From: Cellvibrionaceae bacterium
GTDB lineage: Bacteria; Pseudomonadota; Gammaproteobacteria; Pseudomonadales; Cellvibrionaceae
NCBI GenBank assembly: GCA_024707385.1
Contig: JANPZW010000010.1
Span: 17,195 to 81,194, forward strand
Direction of reading: 5' to 3'
Length of the DNA stretch: 64,000 nt
Shown: piece after piece, positions 1 through 9,315 of the stretch
Numbering within the stretch: the stretch's first letter is position 1
Layout of the letters: each line of letters opens with the position of its first letter
Notes under the pieces: model-generated
The model's input: the letters and a program-made list of their open reading frames with translations, nothing else
Database searches by the model: none
What the model was told of the DNA's origin: nothing
Translations under genes and position numbers: made by a program

Positions 1-1
1 G

Positions 2-688
2 GTAGTTGAGTTGGTGGCGCTGGACAATGCGACCATCAAATACTCCACCGTGCAAAACTGGTATCCAGGTGACGCCCATGGCAAAGGCGGAATTTACAAT
101 TTCGTCACCAAGCGCGCGGTCGCCCACACCAACGCGCGCGTCTCCTGGACTCAGGTTGAAACGGGTTCTGCGGTGACCTGGAAATATCCAAGTTGTGTGT
201 TGAAGGGCGATAACAGTATCGGTGAATTTTATTCCGTTGCTTTGACCAATAATTTCCAGCAAGCCGATACCGGAACGAAAATGATCCACCTGGGTAAAAA
301 CACCCGCTCAACGATTGTTTCCAAGGGAATTTCCGCGGGCAAAAGTTCTAACGCCTATCGCGGACTTGTGCGTATGAATCCGGGCGCGAGCGGCGCGCGC
401 AATTATACGCAGTGTGATTCACTGCTGATCGGCGACCAATGTGCGGCCCACACATTCCCCTACATCGAAAGTAAAAACCCGTCCGCCATCATCGAGCACG
501 AGGCGACAACCTCCAAAGTCAGCGACGATCAACTTTATTTATGCCAGCAGCGTGGAATCAGTGCGGAAAAGGCCGTATCCATGATCGTCAACGGATTTTG
601 TAAAGAGGTATTCAAGGAGCTGCCGATGGAATTTGCGGTGGAAGCGGGCAAGCTCCTGGAAGTCAGTCTCGAAGGTTCAGTCGGTTGA
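2..688 (+). CDS. sufB: SufB, Fe-S scaffold complex subunit (3' part; 5' end outside window)
   Basis: C-terminal half of SufB, subunit of the SufBC2D scaffold that assembles Fe-S clusters in the cytosol. The reading frame is open from base 2 and ends with TGA at 686-688, so the start lies upstream of the window. The visible 228 residues carry typical SufB segments: the WYPGD motif, the beta-helix core, the conserved [12 protein letters not shown] segment with its cysteine, and the [10 protein letters not shown] segment near the C-terminus. It is followed after 65 bp by sufC, then D, S, A, T and E, the usual suf operon order. The frame is intact over the visible part. Confidence 0.96.
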   Translation, partial: VVELVALDNATIKYSTVQNWYPGDAHGKGGIYNFVTKRAVAHTNARVSWTQVETGSAVTWKYPSCVLKGDNSIGEFYSVALTNNFQQADTGTKMIHLGKNTRSTIVSKGISAGKSSNAYRGLVRMNPGASGARNYTQCDSLLIGDQCAAHTFPYIESKNPSAIIEHEATTSKVSDDQLYLCQQRGISAEKAVSMIVNGFCKEVFKELPMEFAVEAGKLLEVSLEGSVG

Positions 689-753
689 TTCCTGCGATTT
701 ATTAATTATTGAATGGCGCAGAGCGTTCTGCGTCGATATTGGAGAAGAATTTG

Positions 754-1504
754 ATGTTGTCGATTCGCAACCTGCACGCAAGTGTGGACGACAAAGCCAT
801 ATTGAAAGGCCTGAACCTCGACGTTAAAGCGGGTGAGGTGCATGCCATCATGGGCCCGAATGGCTCTGGCAAAAGCACCACCGGACATGTCCTCTCCGGC
901 CGCCCAGGCTATGAGGCGACTGCGGGCGAAGTGGAATTTCTCGGTAAAAATCTGCTTGAAATGGATACCGAGGAGCGCGCGCGCGAAGGCCTTTTTCTCG
1001 CTTTTCAATACCCTGTGGAAATTCCGGGTGTCAGCAATATGGAATTTCTCAAAGCGGCTGTCGACGCTCAGCGGGAGCATCGCGGGGAAGCGCCTCTGGA
1101 TGCGGTCAGCTTTATGAAAAAAGCCCGCGACATTTGCAAAGCGGTCAATCTCGATCAGTCTTTTCTCAAGCGCGGCGTGAATGAAGGTTTTTCCGGCGGC
1201 GAAAAAGAAGCGCAATGAAATCATGCAAATGATGCTGCTCGAGCCGAAGCTGGCAATTTTGGATGAAACTGATTCAGGACTGGATATCGATGCCCTCCAG
1301 ACCGTGGCTCAAGGTGTAAACGCACTGCGCAGCCCGGAGCGCGCTTTTATTGTGGTGACACACTATCAGCGACTTCTCGACTATATAGTGCCGGATTACG
1401 TGCATGTGTTGGCAGGTGGCCGCATCATCAAATCCGGTGATAAATCGCTTGCGCTCGAGCTGGAGGAAAAAGGTTACGGTTGGCTTGAGGGTGAGGCAAT
1501 CTGA
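754..1504 (+). CDS. sufC: SufC, Fe-S assembly ATPase (frameshifted in this assembly)
   Basis: ABC-type ATPase of the SufBCD complex, 249 residues once the frame is restored. The start is ATG 754 behind GGAGAAG. Walker A is GPNGSGKST, and the signature region GFSGGEKKRNE spans the break. The observed run of five A at about 1202-1206 should be four to keep GGEKKRNE in frame, so a +1 insertion splits the gene into 754-1218 and a downstream part in another frame. That part carries Walker B ([12 protein letters not shown]) and the switch histidine (VVTHYQ). The stop overlaps the sufD start (ATGA at 1501-1504 region). The extra base is most likely a sequencing error, since all motifs survive on both sides. 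Confidence 0.95.
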
Positions 1505-2842
1505 TGGCACAGGTTCTCCAGCAGCTGGCGGGTGTTCGACCGCAAAATCCCGATTGGTTGCGCAGCCTGAATGAGGCTGGCGCGGCCGTAGTGCGCAATA
1601 CCGGTTGGCCGACGCGGAAAACCGAGCAGTGGAAATACACATCCCTGCGGGCTCTGGAGCAGGTGGATTATTTCAGCGCTCGAGGTCAGGCGCCGAAGGA
1701 TTTGGCGGGCCTCGCAGAGCTCTGCGCCATCGACAATCTCGATGCACACACTCTGTTTTTTGTGAATGGAATTTTTAGCACTGCTTTGTCCCGCCTGCAG
1801 GGGCTGGAGAATGGCGTCAGCCTGGTGTCATTTGCAGATGCCGACGCGCAGCAGAGCGCGCAAATTCGCGAATGGCTGGGCAGTGTGGTGGAATCGGACC
1901 GCCATTTATTTGCCGCAGTAAATAATCAGTTGCTCGATTGCGGTGCTTTTTTTGCAGGTTGGCAAAAATGTGCAGTTGAATAAGCCGGTGCAGGTTGTCT
2001 GGCTCACCACGGCGAATGACACTCCTTTTTATGTTCCGCAACGTCTGCTGGTGGTGTTGGAATCCAATGCGTCCGCTGCGGTGGTGGAGCAATTTATTTC
2101 CACCGCTGAGGCCCAGTCGTGTTTTACCCATGGCGTTACGGAAGTGCGTTTGGCGGATGGCGCTCGCTGTGATCATTATCGGCTTCATCTCGAAGCTCCG
2201 GGCGCGTTGCACGCAGGCGGTGTTTATGCCGCGCTGGGTGCAAACTCGCATTTCAATAGCTTTCATCTGGCTCTCGGCGGCGTGCTCAAACGCATCGATG
2301 TGGTGATCAACCATAATGGCCCCGGCGCGGATTGTGTGCTCAATGGTGTGTACTTGCCGCGGGAAAATCAGCAGATTGATTATCACACCTGTATTGAACA
2401 TCGCGTGCCCCACTGTACGACTCAGGAAGTGTTTCGCGGCATAGTCGCTGACAGCGCCAAAGCCGTTTTCAACGGGCGAATTCACATTCATCCGAACGCG
2501 CAGAAAACCCTGGCGCAGCTCAGTAATAAAAATTTGTTGTTGAGTGACAAAGCAGAAGTGGCTACCAAACCCGAGCTGGAAATTTATGCCGACGATGTGC
2601 AGTGCGCACACGGTGCAACCGTGGCGCGGCTCGACGAAAATGCGCTGCATTATTTCCGCACCCGCGGCGTGTCGCAGCGCGAAGCGGAAGTGATGTTGAG
2701 TTTCGGCTTTATCAACGAGCTGATTGATAAATTGAAACTGCCTGCTGTGGTGAATTATCTGCGCCCGGTTTTGACCCAGTGGTTCGCGCGTGATCCGGAT
2801 CTGGTGCGCCATTTGCTGAATACCCCCGGACAAGAGTTGTGA
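1504..2842 (+). CDS. sufD: SufD, Fe-S scaffold complex subunit (frameshifted in this assembly)
   Basis: SufD pairs with SufB on the SufC dimer and helps build Fe-S clusters. Restored length is about 445 residues, normal for the family. The N-terminal part (KTEQWKYTSLRAL) is in the first frame. The core beta-helix and the C-terminal part (HGATVARLDENALHYFRTRG, then SFGFINELID) are in the second frame. The break is a run of seven T at 1947-1953, where six would give GAFLQVGKNVQ without interruption. The start ATG overlaps the sufC stop, indicating translational coupling. Apart from this homopolymer indel nothing looks degraded. Confidence 0.95.
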
Positions 2843-2858
2843 GCATGCGGAGGCTGAC

Positions 2859-4079
2859 GTGAGTTATTTCGATCCAGAAAAAATTCGCCGGGATTTCCCC
2901 ATTTTGCAGCAGCAGGTTCACGGCCAGCCGCTGGTTTATCTGGATAGTGCCGCCACCACGCAAAAACCGCAGGTGGTATTGGATGCTTTGGATCATTATT
3001 ACCGCCTGGACAATTCCAATGTCCACCGCGCGGCGCACGCGTTAGCGGACCGCGCCACCACGGCCTTTGAAAATGCGCGCAGAAGCGTCGCGTCATTTAT
3101 TGGCAGCCCTAAAGTGGAACAGGTGATCTGGACGCGCGGCACCACCGAGTCGATCAATCTGGTGGCTAGTTCCTACGGCCGCATTGCGTTGCAACCGGGT
3201 GACAAAATCCTCGTCTCCATGCTGGAGCACCATTCCAATATTGTTCCCTGGCAATTAATTGCAGCCGAGCGCGGTGCATCGGTCGTTCCTATTCCGATCG
3301 ACGCTCGTGGGGATCTGGATATGGACAGCTATAAAGCGCTGCTCGACGAGCGGGTGAAAATAGTTGCAGTCAATCAGGTTTCCAATGCTCTGGGCACGGT
3401 CAATCCCATTAAATCCATTGTGCGGGAGGCCCATGCGGTGGGCGCCAGGGTGCTGGTCGATGGCGCTCAAGCGATTGCCCATTTCCCGGTTGATGTGCAG
3501 GATCTGGGATGCGATTTTTACGCTTTTTCCGGCCATAAAGCCTTTGGTCCTACGGGCATTGGTGCGCTCTGGGGTCGCGAAGCACTTTTGGAACAAATGC
3601 CGCCTTATCAGGGTGGTGGTGAAATGATCGAAACCGTGACTTTCGCAGCCACGACATTTAATCAGCTGCCGTATAAATTCGAAGCGGGTACACCGGATAT
3701 TGCAGGCGCGATTGGTATGGCTGCGGCGCTGGATTATCTTGCGGCACTTGATCGCGTCGCCTTGCAACAATATGAACACCAGTTATTGCAGACGGCAATT
3801 CGCCTGGGTGAAGAAAACGGGCTGCAGCGAATCGGCGCTCCGCGAGAGGCCGCTGGTGTTTACAGCTTTTTGATTCCAGGCGCTCATCCTGCGGATGTGG
3901 GTACTTTGTTGGATCAGCAAGGTGTGGCTGTGCGCACAGGTCATCATTGCGCGCAGCCTTTAATGGCGCACCTAGCTATTCCGGGTACCGTGCGGGCGTC
4001 CTTTTCCCTGTACAGCAATCTCGATGATGTTGAGCGCCTTTTTGCGGCGCTCAACAAGGTCAAAACCTTTTTGCTTTAG
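2859..4079 (+). CDS. sufS: SufS, cysteine desulfurase
   Basis: PLP-dependent class V aminotransferase-fold enzyme of 406 residues that takes sulfur from L-cysteine for Fe-S assembly. The start is GTG 2859 behind GGAGG. Visible landmarks are LDSAATTQKP at the N-terminus, the HHSNIVPWQ segment, the PLP-binding lysine in FSGHK (about residue 226) and the persulfide-forming cysteine in RTGHHCAQP (about residue 364). This is the group II (SufS) arrangement, which needs SufE as sulfur acceptor; sufE is at the end of the operon. The frame is intact, and the gene lies 16 bp after sufD. Confidence 0.97.
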   Translation: MSYFDPEKIRRDFPILQQQVHGQPLVYLDSAATTQKPQVVLDALDHYYRLDNSNVHRAAHALADRATTAFENARRSVASFIGSPKVEQVIWTRGTTESINLVASSYGRIALQPGDKILVSMLEHHSNIVPWQLIAAERGASVVPIPIDARGDLDMDSYKALLDERVKIVAVNQVSNALGTVNPIKSIVREAHAVGARVLVDGAQAIAHFPVDVQDLGCDFYAFSGHKAFGPTGIGALWGREALLEQMPPYQGGGEMIETVTFAATTFNQLPYKFEAGTPDIAGAIGMAAALDYLAALDRVALQQYEHQLLQTAIRLGEENGLQRIGAPREAAGVYSFLIPGAHPADVGTLLDQQGVAVRTGHHCAQPLMAHLAIPGTVRASFSLYSNLDDVERLFAALNKVKTFLL

Positions 4080-4098
4080 TGGTGGCGGAGATCAATTT

Positions 4099-4464
4099 AT
4101 GTCCGTGGAAACATACAGCAGCAATCCCCGTGAGCTTATCGAATCCATTTCGGTAACGGATGCGGCAGTTGCACATTTTCGTCGCTTGCTGAGTCAAAAC
4201 GCCAAAAAAGGCGTGCGTATCAGTCTAAAGGAAAGTGGGTGCACGGGATTCAAATACGTAATTGAAGAAGTGGACGGGCCGGCTGCCGGTGACACCACCC
4301 GCACGTTGGCCGACGACGTGGATTTGTACGTGGAAACCGGCTGCCTTGCTGCGCTCAAGGGACTCGAAATCGATTTGACCCAAATGGGCCTCAATCGCAA
4401 TCTGGTTATGAATAATCCCAACGTAAAAGATGCCTGCGGTTGCGGCGAAAGCTTTAGCGTGTAA
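4099..4464 (+). CDS. sufA: SufA/IscA-type Fe-S carrier protein
   Basis: A-type Fe-S carrier of 121 residues. The three conserved cluster-binding cysteines are present: one in SGCTGF (about residue 51) and two in DACGCGESF at the C-terminus. The start is ATG 4099, 19 bp after the sufS stop; the frame is open further upstream inside sufS, but the family begins near this methionine. Position in the operon favours SufA over IscA or ErpA, which are close relatives. The last codons and the stop form the first unit of an imperfect tandem repeat that fills the gap before sufT. Confidence 0.92.
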   Translation: MSVETYSSNPRELIESISVTDAAVAHFRRLLSQNAKKGVRISLKESGCTGFKYVIEEVDGPAAGDTTRTLADDVDLYVETGCLAALKGLEIDLTQMGLNRNLVMNNPNVKDACGCGESFSV

Positions 4465-4536
4465 GAAGTTTTAGTGTGTAAACGCTTTAATCTGTAGGCA
4501 GCGTTAAATGTGCAGAGCGTTAGCGTGTAAGCAACG
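4454..4536. repeat. Five imperfect 16-17 bp tandem repeats between sufA and sufT
   Basis: Units begin at 4454, 4471, 4487, 4504 and 4520, with a shared pattern TTAGYGTGTAAGNAGCG. The first unit covers the final codons and TAA stop of sufA, so the array looks like repeated copying of the gene end. Copies three and four are the most diverged. No clean hairpin or terminator is seen in it. It fills almost all of the 98 bp sufA-sufT gap. Confidence 0.75.
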
Positions 4537-4562
4537 TTGGAAAATCAATTCTGGAAAAAACT

Positions 4563-5099
4563 ATGTCTGAACAGAGAGTGGTGGTCACGGTAAGAGACTG
4601 TCCCGGTCGCCTTGTTCCGGTGGGCACCCCGCTGACCATCCCGGCCCATACATTTGTGACTGTGACCCAGTCATTGGGTGGCAATTTTACCGTCGTTTAT
4701 CAGGGAAATATGGTGCGTATTGACGGTACGGACGCAGATGCTCTGGGAATGGAAAAATTTGAGCTGCTGTTCGAAAATCCAGGCGACGAAAAAATTCACG
4801 AAGAGCAGATCTGGCAGGCGTTGGAGACGGTGTACGATCCGGAAATTCCGGTCAATCTGAAAAGTCTAGGCCTCATCTACAAAGTGGCGATTGACCAGGC
4901 GAATGGAAAAGTGGTCATCGATATGACGCTCACCGCTCCGGGTTGTGGTATGGGACCTGTGTTGGTAGGCGACGTGAAATACCGCGTCGCGCTAGTGCCC
5001 AATGTGAAATCGGTGGAAGTCGAGCTGGTGTTCGATCCGCCATGGAGTCGCCATATGATGTCCGAAGAGGCGCAACTGGAAACAGGAATGTTTTACTAA
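4563..5099 (+). CDS. sufT: SufT, Fe-S assembly auxiliary protein (DUF59/MIP18 family)
   Basis: 178-residue protein with an N-terminal beta-rich extension and a C-terminal DUF59 domain. The domain is shown by VYDPEIPVNLKSLGLIY (about residue 90) and the reactive-cysteine motif TAPGCGMGPVL (about residue 124). SufT-type proteins help mature Fe-S proteins and often sit in suf operons, as here between sufA and sufE. The start ATG 4563 follows a short A-rich stretch. The stop TAA overlaps the sufE start (TAATG). The exact biochemical role is less certain than for the other Suf proteins. Confidence 0.93.
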   Translation: MSEQRVVVTVRDCPGRLVPVGTPLTIPAHTFVTVTQSLGGNFTVVYQGNMVRIDGTDADALGMEKFELLFENPGDEKIHEEQIWQALETVYDPEIPVNLKSLGLIYKVAIDQANGKVVIDMTLTAPGCGMGPVLVGDVKYRVALVPNVKSVEVELVFDPPWSRHMMSEEAQLETGMFY

Positions 5100-5523
5100 T
5101 GAAAACCAGCCCATTTGGTAGCACCATCACCGCTGATGATATTATCGATACAGTCGGCTTTTTCGACAGCTGGGAAGATCGTTACAAATATATTATTGAT
5201 CTCGGCAAAGAACTGCCGGAAATGTCGATAGAAAAAAAGATGACGCTCATCTTGTGCGCGGTTGTCAGAGCCAGGTTTGGATCGACGGGAATAATCTCGA
5301 CGGCCATTTGTGGTTCGACGCAGACAGCGACGCGTTCATTGTGAAGGGACTGCTGGGGGTGGTGCTCGCGGCCTACAATGGCAAAACACCGCAACAGATC
5401 ATGAACTTTGACATAGAAGACTATTTTGCCCAACTGGGATTGATCAAACATTTAAGCCCGACCAGGGGCAATGGTTTGCGCGCAATGGTGAAGCGGATTC
5501 AGGCGATGGCCGCCAGCGTTTGA
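5099..5523 (+). CDS. sufE: SufE, sulfur acceptor (frameshifted in this assembly)
   Basis: SufE stimulates SufS and relays sulfur to SufBCD. Restored length is about 141 residues. The first frame gives the N-terminal region with FFDSWEDRYKYIIDLGKELP. The second gives the active-site cysteine in LVRGCQSQVW and the C-terminus. The break is a run of seven A at 5232-5238, where eight would join the two frames, so one base is probably missing. ATG 5099 overlaps the sufT stop. It is the last gene of the operon, with a strong terminator 30 bp downstream. Confidence 0.94.
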
Positions 5524-5550
5524 ATGTTTGTTTGAAGTTGCTGTTTGAAA

Positions 5551-5578
5551 AAAAGCGCTGCAATGCAGCGCTTTTTTT
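5551..5578. terminator. Bidirectional terminator between sufE and the convergent outer-membrane gene
   Basis: Near-perfect hairpin GCGCTGCAATGCAGCGC (5555-5571), preceded by an A run and followed by seven T. The A and T flanks let it stop transcription from either side, which suits the convergent genes ending at 5523 and 5595. Confidence 0.9.
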
Positions 5579-5594
5579 ACGTCTTGAGCATCGC

Positions 5595-6302
5595 TTACAT
5601 TGAGTAGCGGACGCCCAGGCCGTAGGAGGACAAATTGTCGCCGATGCTTGCTGTCAGATTGATACCAAGATTTTGGTTGATTTCAAACAGCGCGTTACCA
5701 AACACCGAAAAATCATCGCCGGAATCCAGATCTGTATAGCGGATGCCGCCACCCAGTTCCAGCCAGTCGATGACTTGAGCGCGCACGCCCGCATCAACAA
5801 AGTAACCGTCACTGGTATCTTCGTTCAGATCGTCCCAGGCGTCACCGAAAGTGGTGTCGTCGTCGCCAATGTCCTGATCGGTTTGACCGAGGCTGAATTC
5901 ATCATAATCCACATCCATGTACGCGGCCCGCACAACAAAATCGGTATTCGCATTTATAGGAGCGAAATAACCAAGACCTAATTGCAGGGTTTTTATATCC
6001 GTGTCAGCAGGAATCACGGTGGCGGTGTCATTGATAAATGTAAAATCTGCTTGGGTTTGAGCATAATTACCAAAAATAAACAGATTATTAGTGAACGCGA
6101 AGGACGCCCCAATTTTAAATCCGTCACCATCGTCCACGTCTTCAATGATATTGTCGAAGGCATCATCGTCTTCGTACATATCAACGTCCTGAACCACATA
6201 TTCCGCTTCTATATAATTGTAGCTGATGGTTTCAGCCGCAAATACGGAAAGCGGTGTAGTGCATGCAGCGAGCAGCGCGGCGGATAATGTTTTTCGATTC
6301 AT
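5595..6302 (-). CDS. Outer-membrane beta-barrel protein, acidic
   Basis: 235 residues with a cleavable signal peptide (about residues 1-22, ending SVFA|AE). Alternating amphipathic strands follow (for example LFIFGNYAQTQADF and WLELGGGIRYTDL), and the last residues GLGVRYSM end with Met rather than the usual Phe. It looks like an 8-10 strand barrel of the OmpA-like / OmpW-like porin fold. The predicted loops are strongly acidic (DMYEDDDAFDNIIEDVDDGDG and DQDIGDDD), so divalent-cation binding is possible. No specific family is recognised. The gene stands alone, convergent with sufE, and has a large palindrome upstream of its start. Confidence 0.75.
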   Translation of the reverse strand: MNRKTLSAALLAACTTPLSVFAAETISYNYIEAEYVVQDVDMYEDDDAFDNIIEDVDDGDGFKIGASFAFTNNLFIFGNYAQTQADFTFINDTATVIPADTDIKTLQLGLGYFAPINANTDFVVRAAYMDVDYDEFSLGQTDQDIGDDDTTFGDAWDDLNEDTSDGYFVDAGVRAQVIDWLELGGGIRYTDLDSGDDFSVFGNALFEINQNLGINLTASIGDNLSSYGLGVRYSM

Positions 6303-6350
6303 AAAAAGACTCCAATTTTTTAGTGATCGTTCTGAATAATTTCAGGATTA

Positions 6351-6384
6351 CGCATGGCACCATTTGCACGAATGGTGCCATGCG
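6351..6384. promoter_or_regulatory. Perfect 14-bp inverted repeat upstream of the outer-membrane gene
   Basis: CGCATGGCACCATT (6351-6364), six-base spacer, and its exact complement (6371-6384). It lies 48 bp upstream of the minus-strand outer-membrane gene start (6302) and 114 bp upstream of the plus-strand dehydrogenase, so it sits between divergent genes. No U-tract follows on either strand, so an operator for a dimeric regulator or a 5'-UTR hairpin is more likely than a terminator. Confidence 0.6.
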
Positions 6385-6497
6385 TGCACGCGCGCATGTT
6401 TTGCTGCGGGATCGGCAGCTGGCGTCTTCTCTGTTGCGCGAGTACAATTCGCTCCGTTTTGTTTCCTTTGCCGGCGTGACTGGCCAGGTTGTTATTT

Positions 6498-8122
6498 ATG
6501 ATCCGTATTACCGAGTTATCCCTTCCTCTTGATCATTCACCGGCTGATTTGCGCCGCGCGATTCTCCAGCGACTGGGCATCGCGGATGAATCCCTGTTGG
6601 ATTATTCCGTATTTAAGCGCAGCTATGATGCGCGGAAAAAAATAGCGAAATTCTGTTCGTATATGTCATCGATGCCACAGTATTGAACGAGCAGGAATTG
6701 CTGCGGCGTCTCGGTGAAGACAATCATGTTCGTCCTGCGCCGGATACCCGCTATAAACCCGTGGCGGTTGCGCCGGCGGATTTGTCGGAGTCTGAGCGTC
6801 CCGTGGTCGTCGGGTTCGGTCCCTGTGGGTTATTTGCCGCGCTTACCCTCGCGCAGATGGGATTTAAACCGCTGGTGCTGGAGCGCGGCCGCGATGTGCG
6901 TCAGCGCACCAAGGACACCTGGGGGCTATGGCGAAAAAAAATTCTAACGCCGGAATCGAACGTGCAATTTGGTGAGGGCGGCGCCGGTTTGTTCTCCGAC
7001 GGCAAACTTTATAGCCAGATCAAAGATCCGAAATTTTATGGCCGCAAGGTGATGGAGGAATTTGTCCGTGCGGGCGCGCCGGAGGAAATTCTCTATGTCA
7101 GCAAGCCGCATATAGGCACTTTCCGTTTGACTGGCGTGGTGTCCGCGATGCGCGAGGAAATCAAACGCCTGGGCGGCGAAGTGCGTTTTGAAAGCAAAGT
7201 GGAAGATTTTGTGATTCGCGACGGCCGCGTCGAGGGTGTGCGTTTGCACGGCGGCGAGGAAATTCCTTCCCGGCATGTGGTGCTCGCGCTCGGGCACAGC
7301 TCGCGCGATACATTTCGCCGGTTGTATGCACTGGGCGTTCATATCGAAGCCAAACCGTTTGCCATAGGCTTTCGCATAGAACATCCCCAGAGCCTGATCG
7401 ACAAGGCCCGGCTGGGTAAATATGCCGGTCATCCAGAGCTTGGCGCGGCGGACTATAAACTAGTTCATCACGCGCGCAACGGCCGCGCGGTTTACAGTTT
7501 TTGCATGTGCCCCGGCGGCACGGTGGTGGCGGCCACCTCCGAGCCCGGCAAGGTTGTCACCAATGGCATGAGCCAATACTCCCGCAACGAGCGCAATGCC
7601 AATGCCGGCATAGTGGTGGGCATCAACCCGGAACAGGATTATCCCGGCGGTGTTCTGGCGGGCGTAGAGCTGCAGGAAAAATTGGAAGCCCAGGCCTTTG
7701 TGCTGGGTGGTGAGGATTATTGTGCGCCGGGTCAGCTGGTGGGCGATTTCCTGCGGGGCACGCCATCCCAAGCGCTGGGTGAAGTGATTCCGTCCTATAA
7801 GCCCGGAGTTTTACTCGGCGATTTGCACCCATCGCTGCCCGCCTATGCGATCGAGGCCATCCGGGAAGCACTGCCGCAATTTGGCCGGCAGATTCGCGGT
7901 TTTGATCGCGCGGATGCGGTGCTCACCGGAGTGGAGACCCGCACTTCTTCGCCAGTGCGGATTACTCGCGACGCCACCAGCCTGCAGAGCCTCAACACCC
8001 GCGGTTTGTATCCCGCGGGAGAGGGGGCGGGTTATGCCGGCGGAATCCTCTCCGCCGGTGTGGATGGCATCAAAGTGGCGGAAGCGGTTGCCATGGCGGT
8101 GTTGGCGGACAGGGGCGCTTAA
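6498..8122 (+). CDS. FAD-dependent dehydrogenase, COG2509 family (frameshifted in this assembly)
   Basis: Uncharacterised NAD(P)/FAD-dependent oxidoreductase of about 541 residues when repaired. It has the family's N-terminal module (MIRITELSLPLDH, then FKRSYDARKK), a dinucleotide-binding motif VVVGFGPCGLFAALTLA, a second conserved segment FGEGGAGLFSDGKLYSQIKD, and a C-terminal FAD-binding stretch GLYPAGEGAGYAGGILSAG. The two frames join at a run of seven A (6636-6642), where eight would be continuous. Substrate and pathway are unknown for this family. The gene is flanked by unrelated genes, so context gives little help. Confidence 0.88.
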
Positions 8123-8166
8123 ATCGTTCTTGGTCAGTCCCCTCAAAATAAGAGCGGACGAGAAAA

Positions 8167-8631
8167 TCAGAAAATACCCATTTCCAGGCCGGTGGCGAAG
8201 GTGGCTGCAAATTCCGCAGCGGCGGTACAGAAGCTGCTTTGGTAGGGGCCGGTGCATAGCAGTGGAGATTGTGCTTCGCGCCACCGCAGGCCGGTGACAA
8301 TCCGGCCGACTGAGGCGGCAGCGCCACTGCCATTGTCCTGTCCGGCCCGAACACACAAGCAATAGGGCATGCCTTGCGTCTGTTCCAGGCAGGGATAGTA
8401 AACCCGTTCAAAAAAATCTTTTAGTGCGCCGCAGAGACTGCCGAAATTTTCCGGTGTAAACAGCAGCACGCCCTTGGCAGCCAAAAGATCCTCTGGGCCC
8501 GCCGATAGTGGAGGCAACATCCGGCAGGTCAATGTTTCAAGGGAATTGCGACAGGCGTCCGCCATGGCCGCTGCCATTTCAGCGGTATTGGGGGAGGGCG
8601 TGTGCGCGAGGATCAGCAGTGAATCGGCCAT
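8167..8631 (-). CDS. Flavodoxin-like / NADPH-dependent FMN reductase family protein
   Basis: 154-residue protein with a flavodoxin-type fold. The N-terminal phosphate-binding loop is LILAHTPSPNT, followed by GVLLFTPENFGSLCGALKDFFERVYYP, the typical FMN-reductase segment near the flavin. It probably binds FMN and transfers electrons from NAD(P)H, but the partner is unknown. It is convergent with the FAD dehydrogenase, with only 44 bp between them, and divergent from ndk. No frameshift is visible. Confidence 0.8.
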   Translation of the reverse strand: MADSLLILAHTPSPNTAEMAAAMADACRNSLETLTCRMLPPLSAGPEDLLAAKGVLLFTPENFGSLCGALKDFFERVYYPCLEQTQGMPYCLCVRAGQDNGSGAAASVGRIVTGLRWREAQSPLLCTGPYQSSFCTAAAEFAATFATGLEMGIF

Positions 8632-8701
8632 ATGCAGTGATCAAGTGTGGGCAAGACAGGGTGTTCAATAGCACGATTCCTACCACCTCTCCAGCCCGCA
8701 G

Positions 8702-8731
8702 CTTACACAGGAGGGGGTTTGTCCGTATAAT
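8702..8731 (+). promoter_or_regulatory. Candidate sigma70 promoter for ndk
   Basis: CTTACA (8702-8707), 18-bp spacer and a perfect TATAAT (8726-8731), 114 bp upstream of the ndk start. It is the best -10 match in the gap between the flavodoxin gene and ndk. Confidence 0.6.
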
Positions 8732-8844
8732 TGCGCGATTTTTTGCCCCATAACCTCTGGGCCGGCTCAATCGGTCTGGATTTGCAAACCCTTGGGTGCC
8801 GCGCGTTTGCCATGACGGCGGCCTCGAAACTAAAGGAGATCTAC

Positions 8845-9270
8845 ATGGCTGTTGAAAGAACCTTGTCCATCATCAAACCCGATGCCGTTGCCAAGAATGT
8901 CATTGGCAAAATCATTTCCCGCTTTGAAGACTCCGGTTTGCAGGTGGTTGCGGCGAAGTTGATTCATCTGTCACGCGCACAGGCTGAAGGCTTTTATGCC
9001 GAGCACAAAGAGCGTTCGTTTTTCGGCGCATTGGTGGATTTTATGACGTCCGGCCCGGTCATAGTGCAGGTTCTGGAAGGTGAAAATGCCGTCAAGCTGA
9101 ACCGCGATCTGATGGGGGCCACCAATCCGAAGGAAGCCGCTCCCGGCACGATTCGCGCGGATTTCGCCAACAGCATCGACGCCAACGCCGTTCACGGTTC
9201 CGACTCCGCCACTTCCGCTGCGCGTGAAGTAGCTTACTTTTTTGCAGCGAGCGAAATCTGCCCGCGCTAA
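8845..9270 (+). CDS. ndk: Nucleoside-diphosphate kinase
   Basis: 141 residues, full length. It transfers the gamma phosphate between nucleoside triphosphates and diphosphates through a phosphohistidine. Visible signatures are [12 protein letters not shown] at the start and the active-site histidine in NAVHGSDS (about residue 117), with the C-terminus [17 protein letters not shown] 8845 is chosen because AAGGAG lies eight bases upstream and the family starts here; the frame is open further upstream without similarity. It heads the conserved ndk-rlmN-pilW-rodZ-ispG-hisS block. Confidence 0.97.
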   Translation: MAVERTLSIIKPDAVAKNVIGKIISRFEDSGLQVVAAKLIHLSRAQAEGFYAEHKERSFFGALVDFMTSGPVIVQVLEGENAVKLNRDLMGATNPKEAAPGTIRADFANSIDANAVHGSDSATSAAREVAYFFAASEICPR

Positions 9271-9315
9271 CGCGGGGGTTTCTTGCAGTACCGAAATCGT
9301 TTCGTGGTATCACAT

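Noticed and set aside
706..1224. 172-codon minus-strand frame across sufC
   Set aside because: Antisense shadow of a conserved gene; no ribosome site or family likeness.
1817..2833. 338-codon minus-strand frame across sufD
   Set aside because: Shadow of sufD arising from codon bias; sufD motifs are clear on the plus strand.
754..2842. Programmed ribosomal frameshifting in sufC/sufD and others
   Set aside because: Too many genes, no slippery heptamer plus structure pattern, and both +1 and -1 changes in simple homopolymers; sequencing error is simpler.
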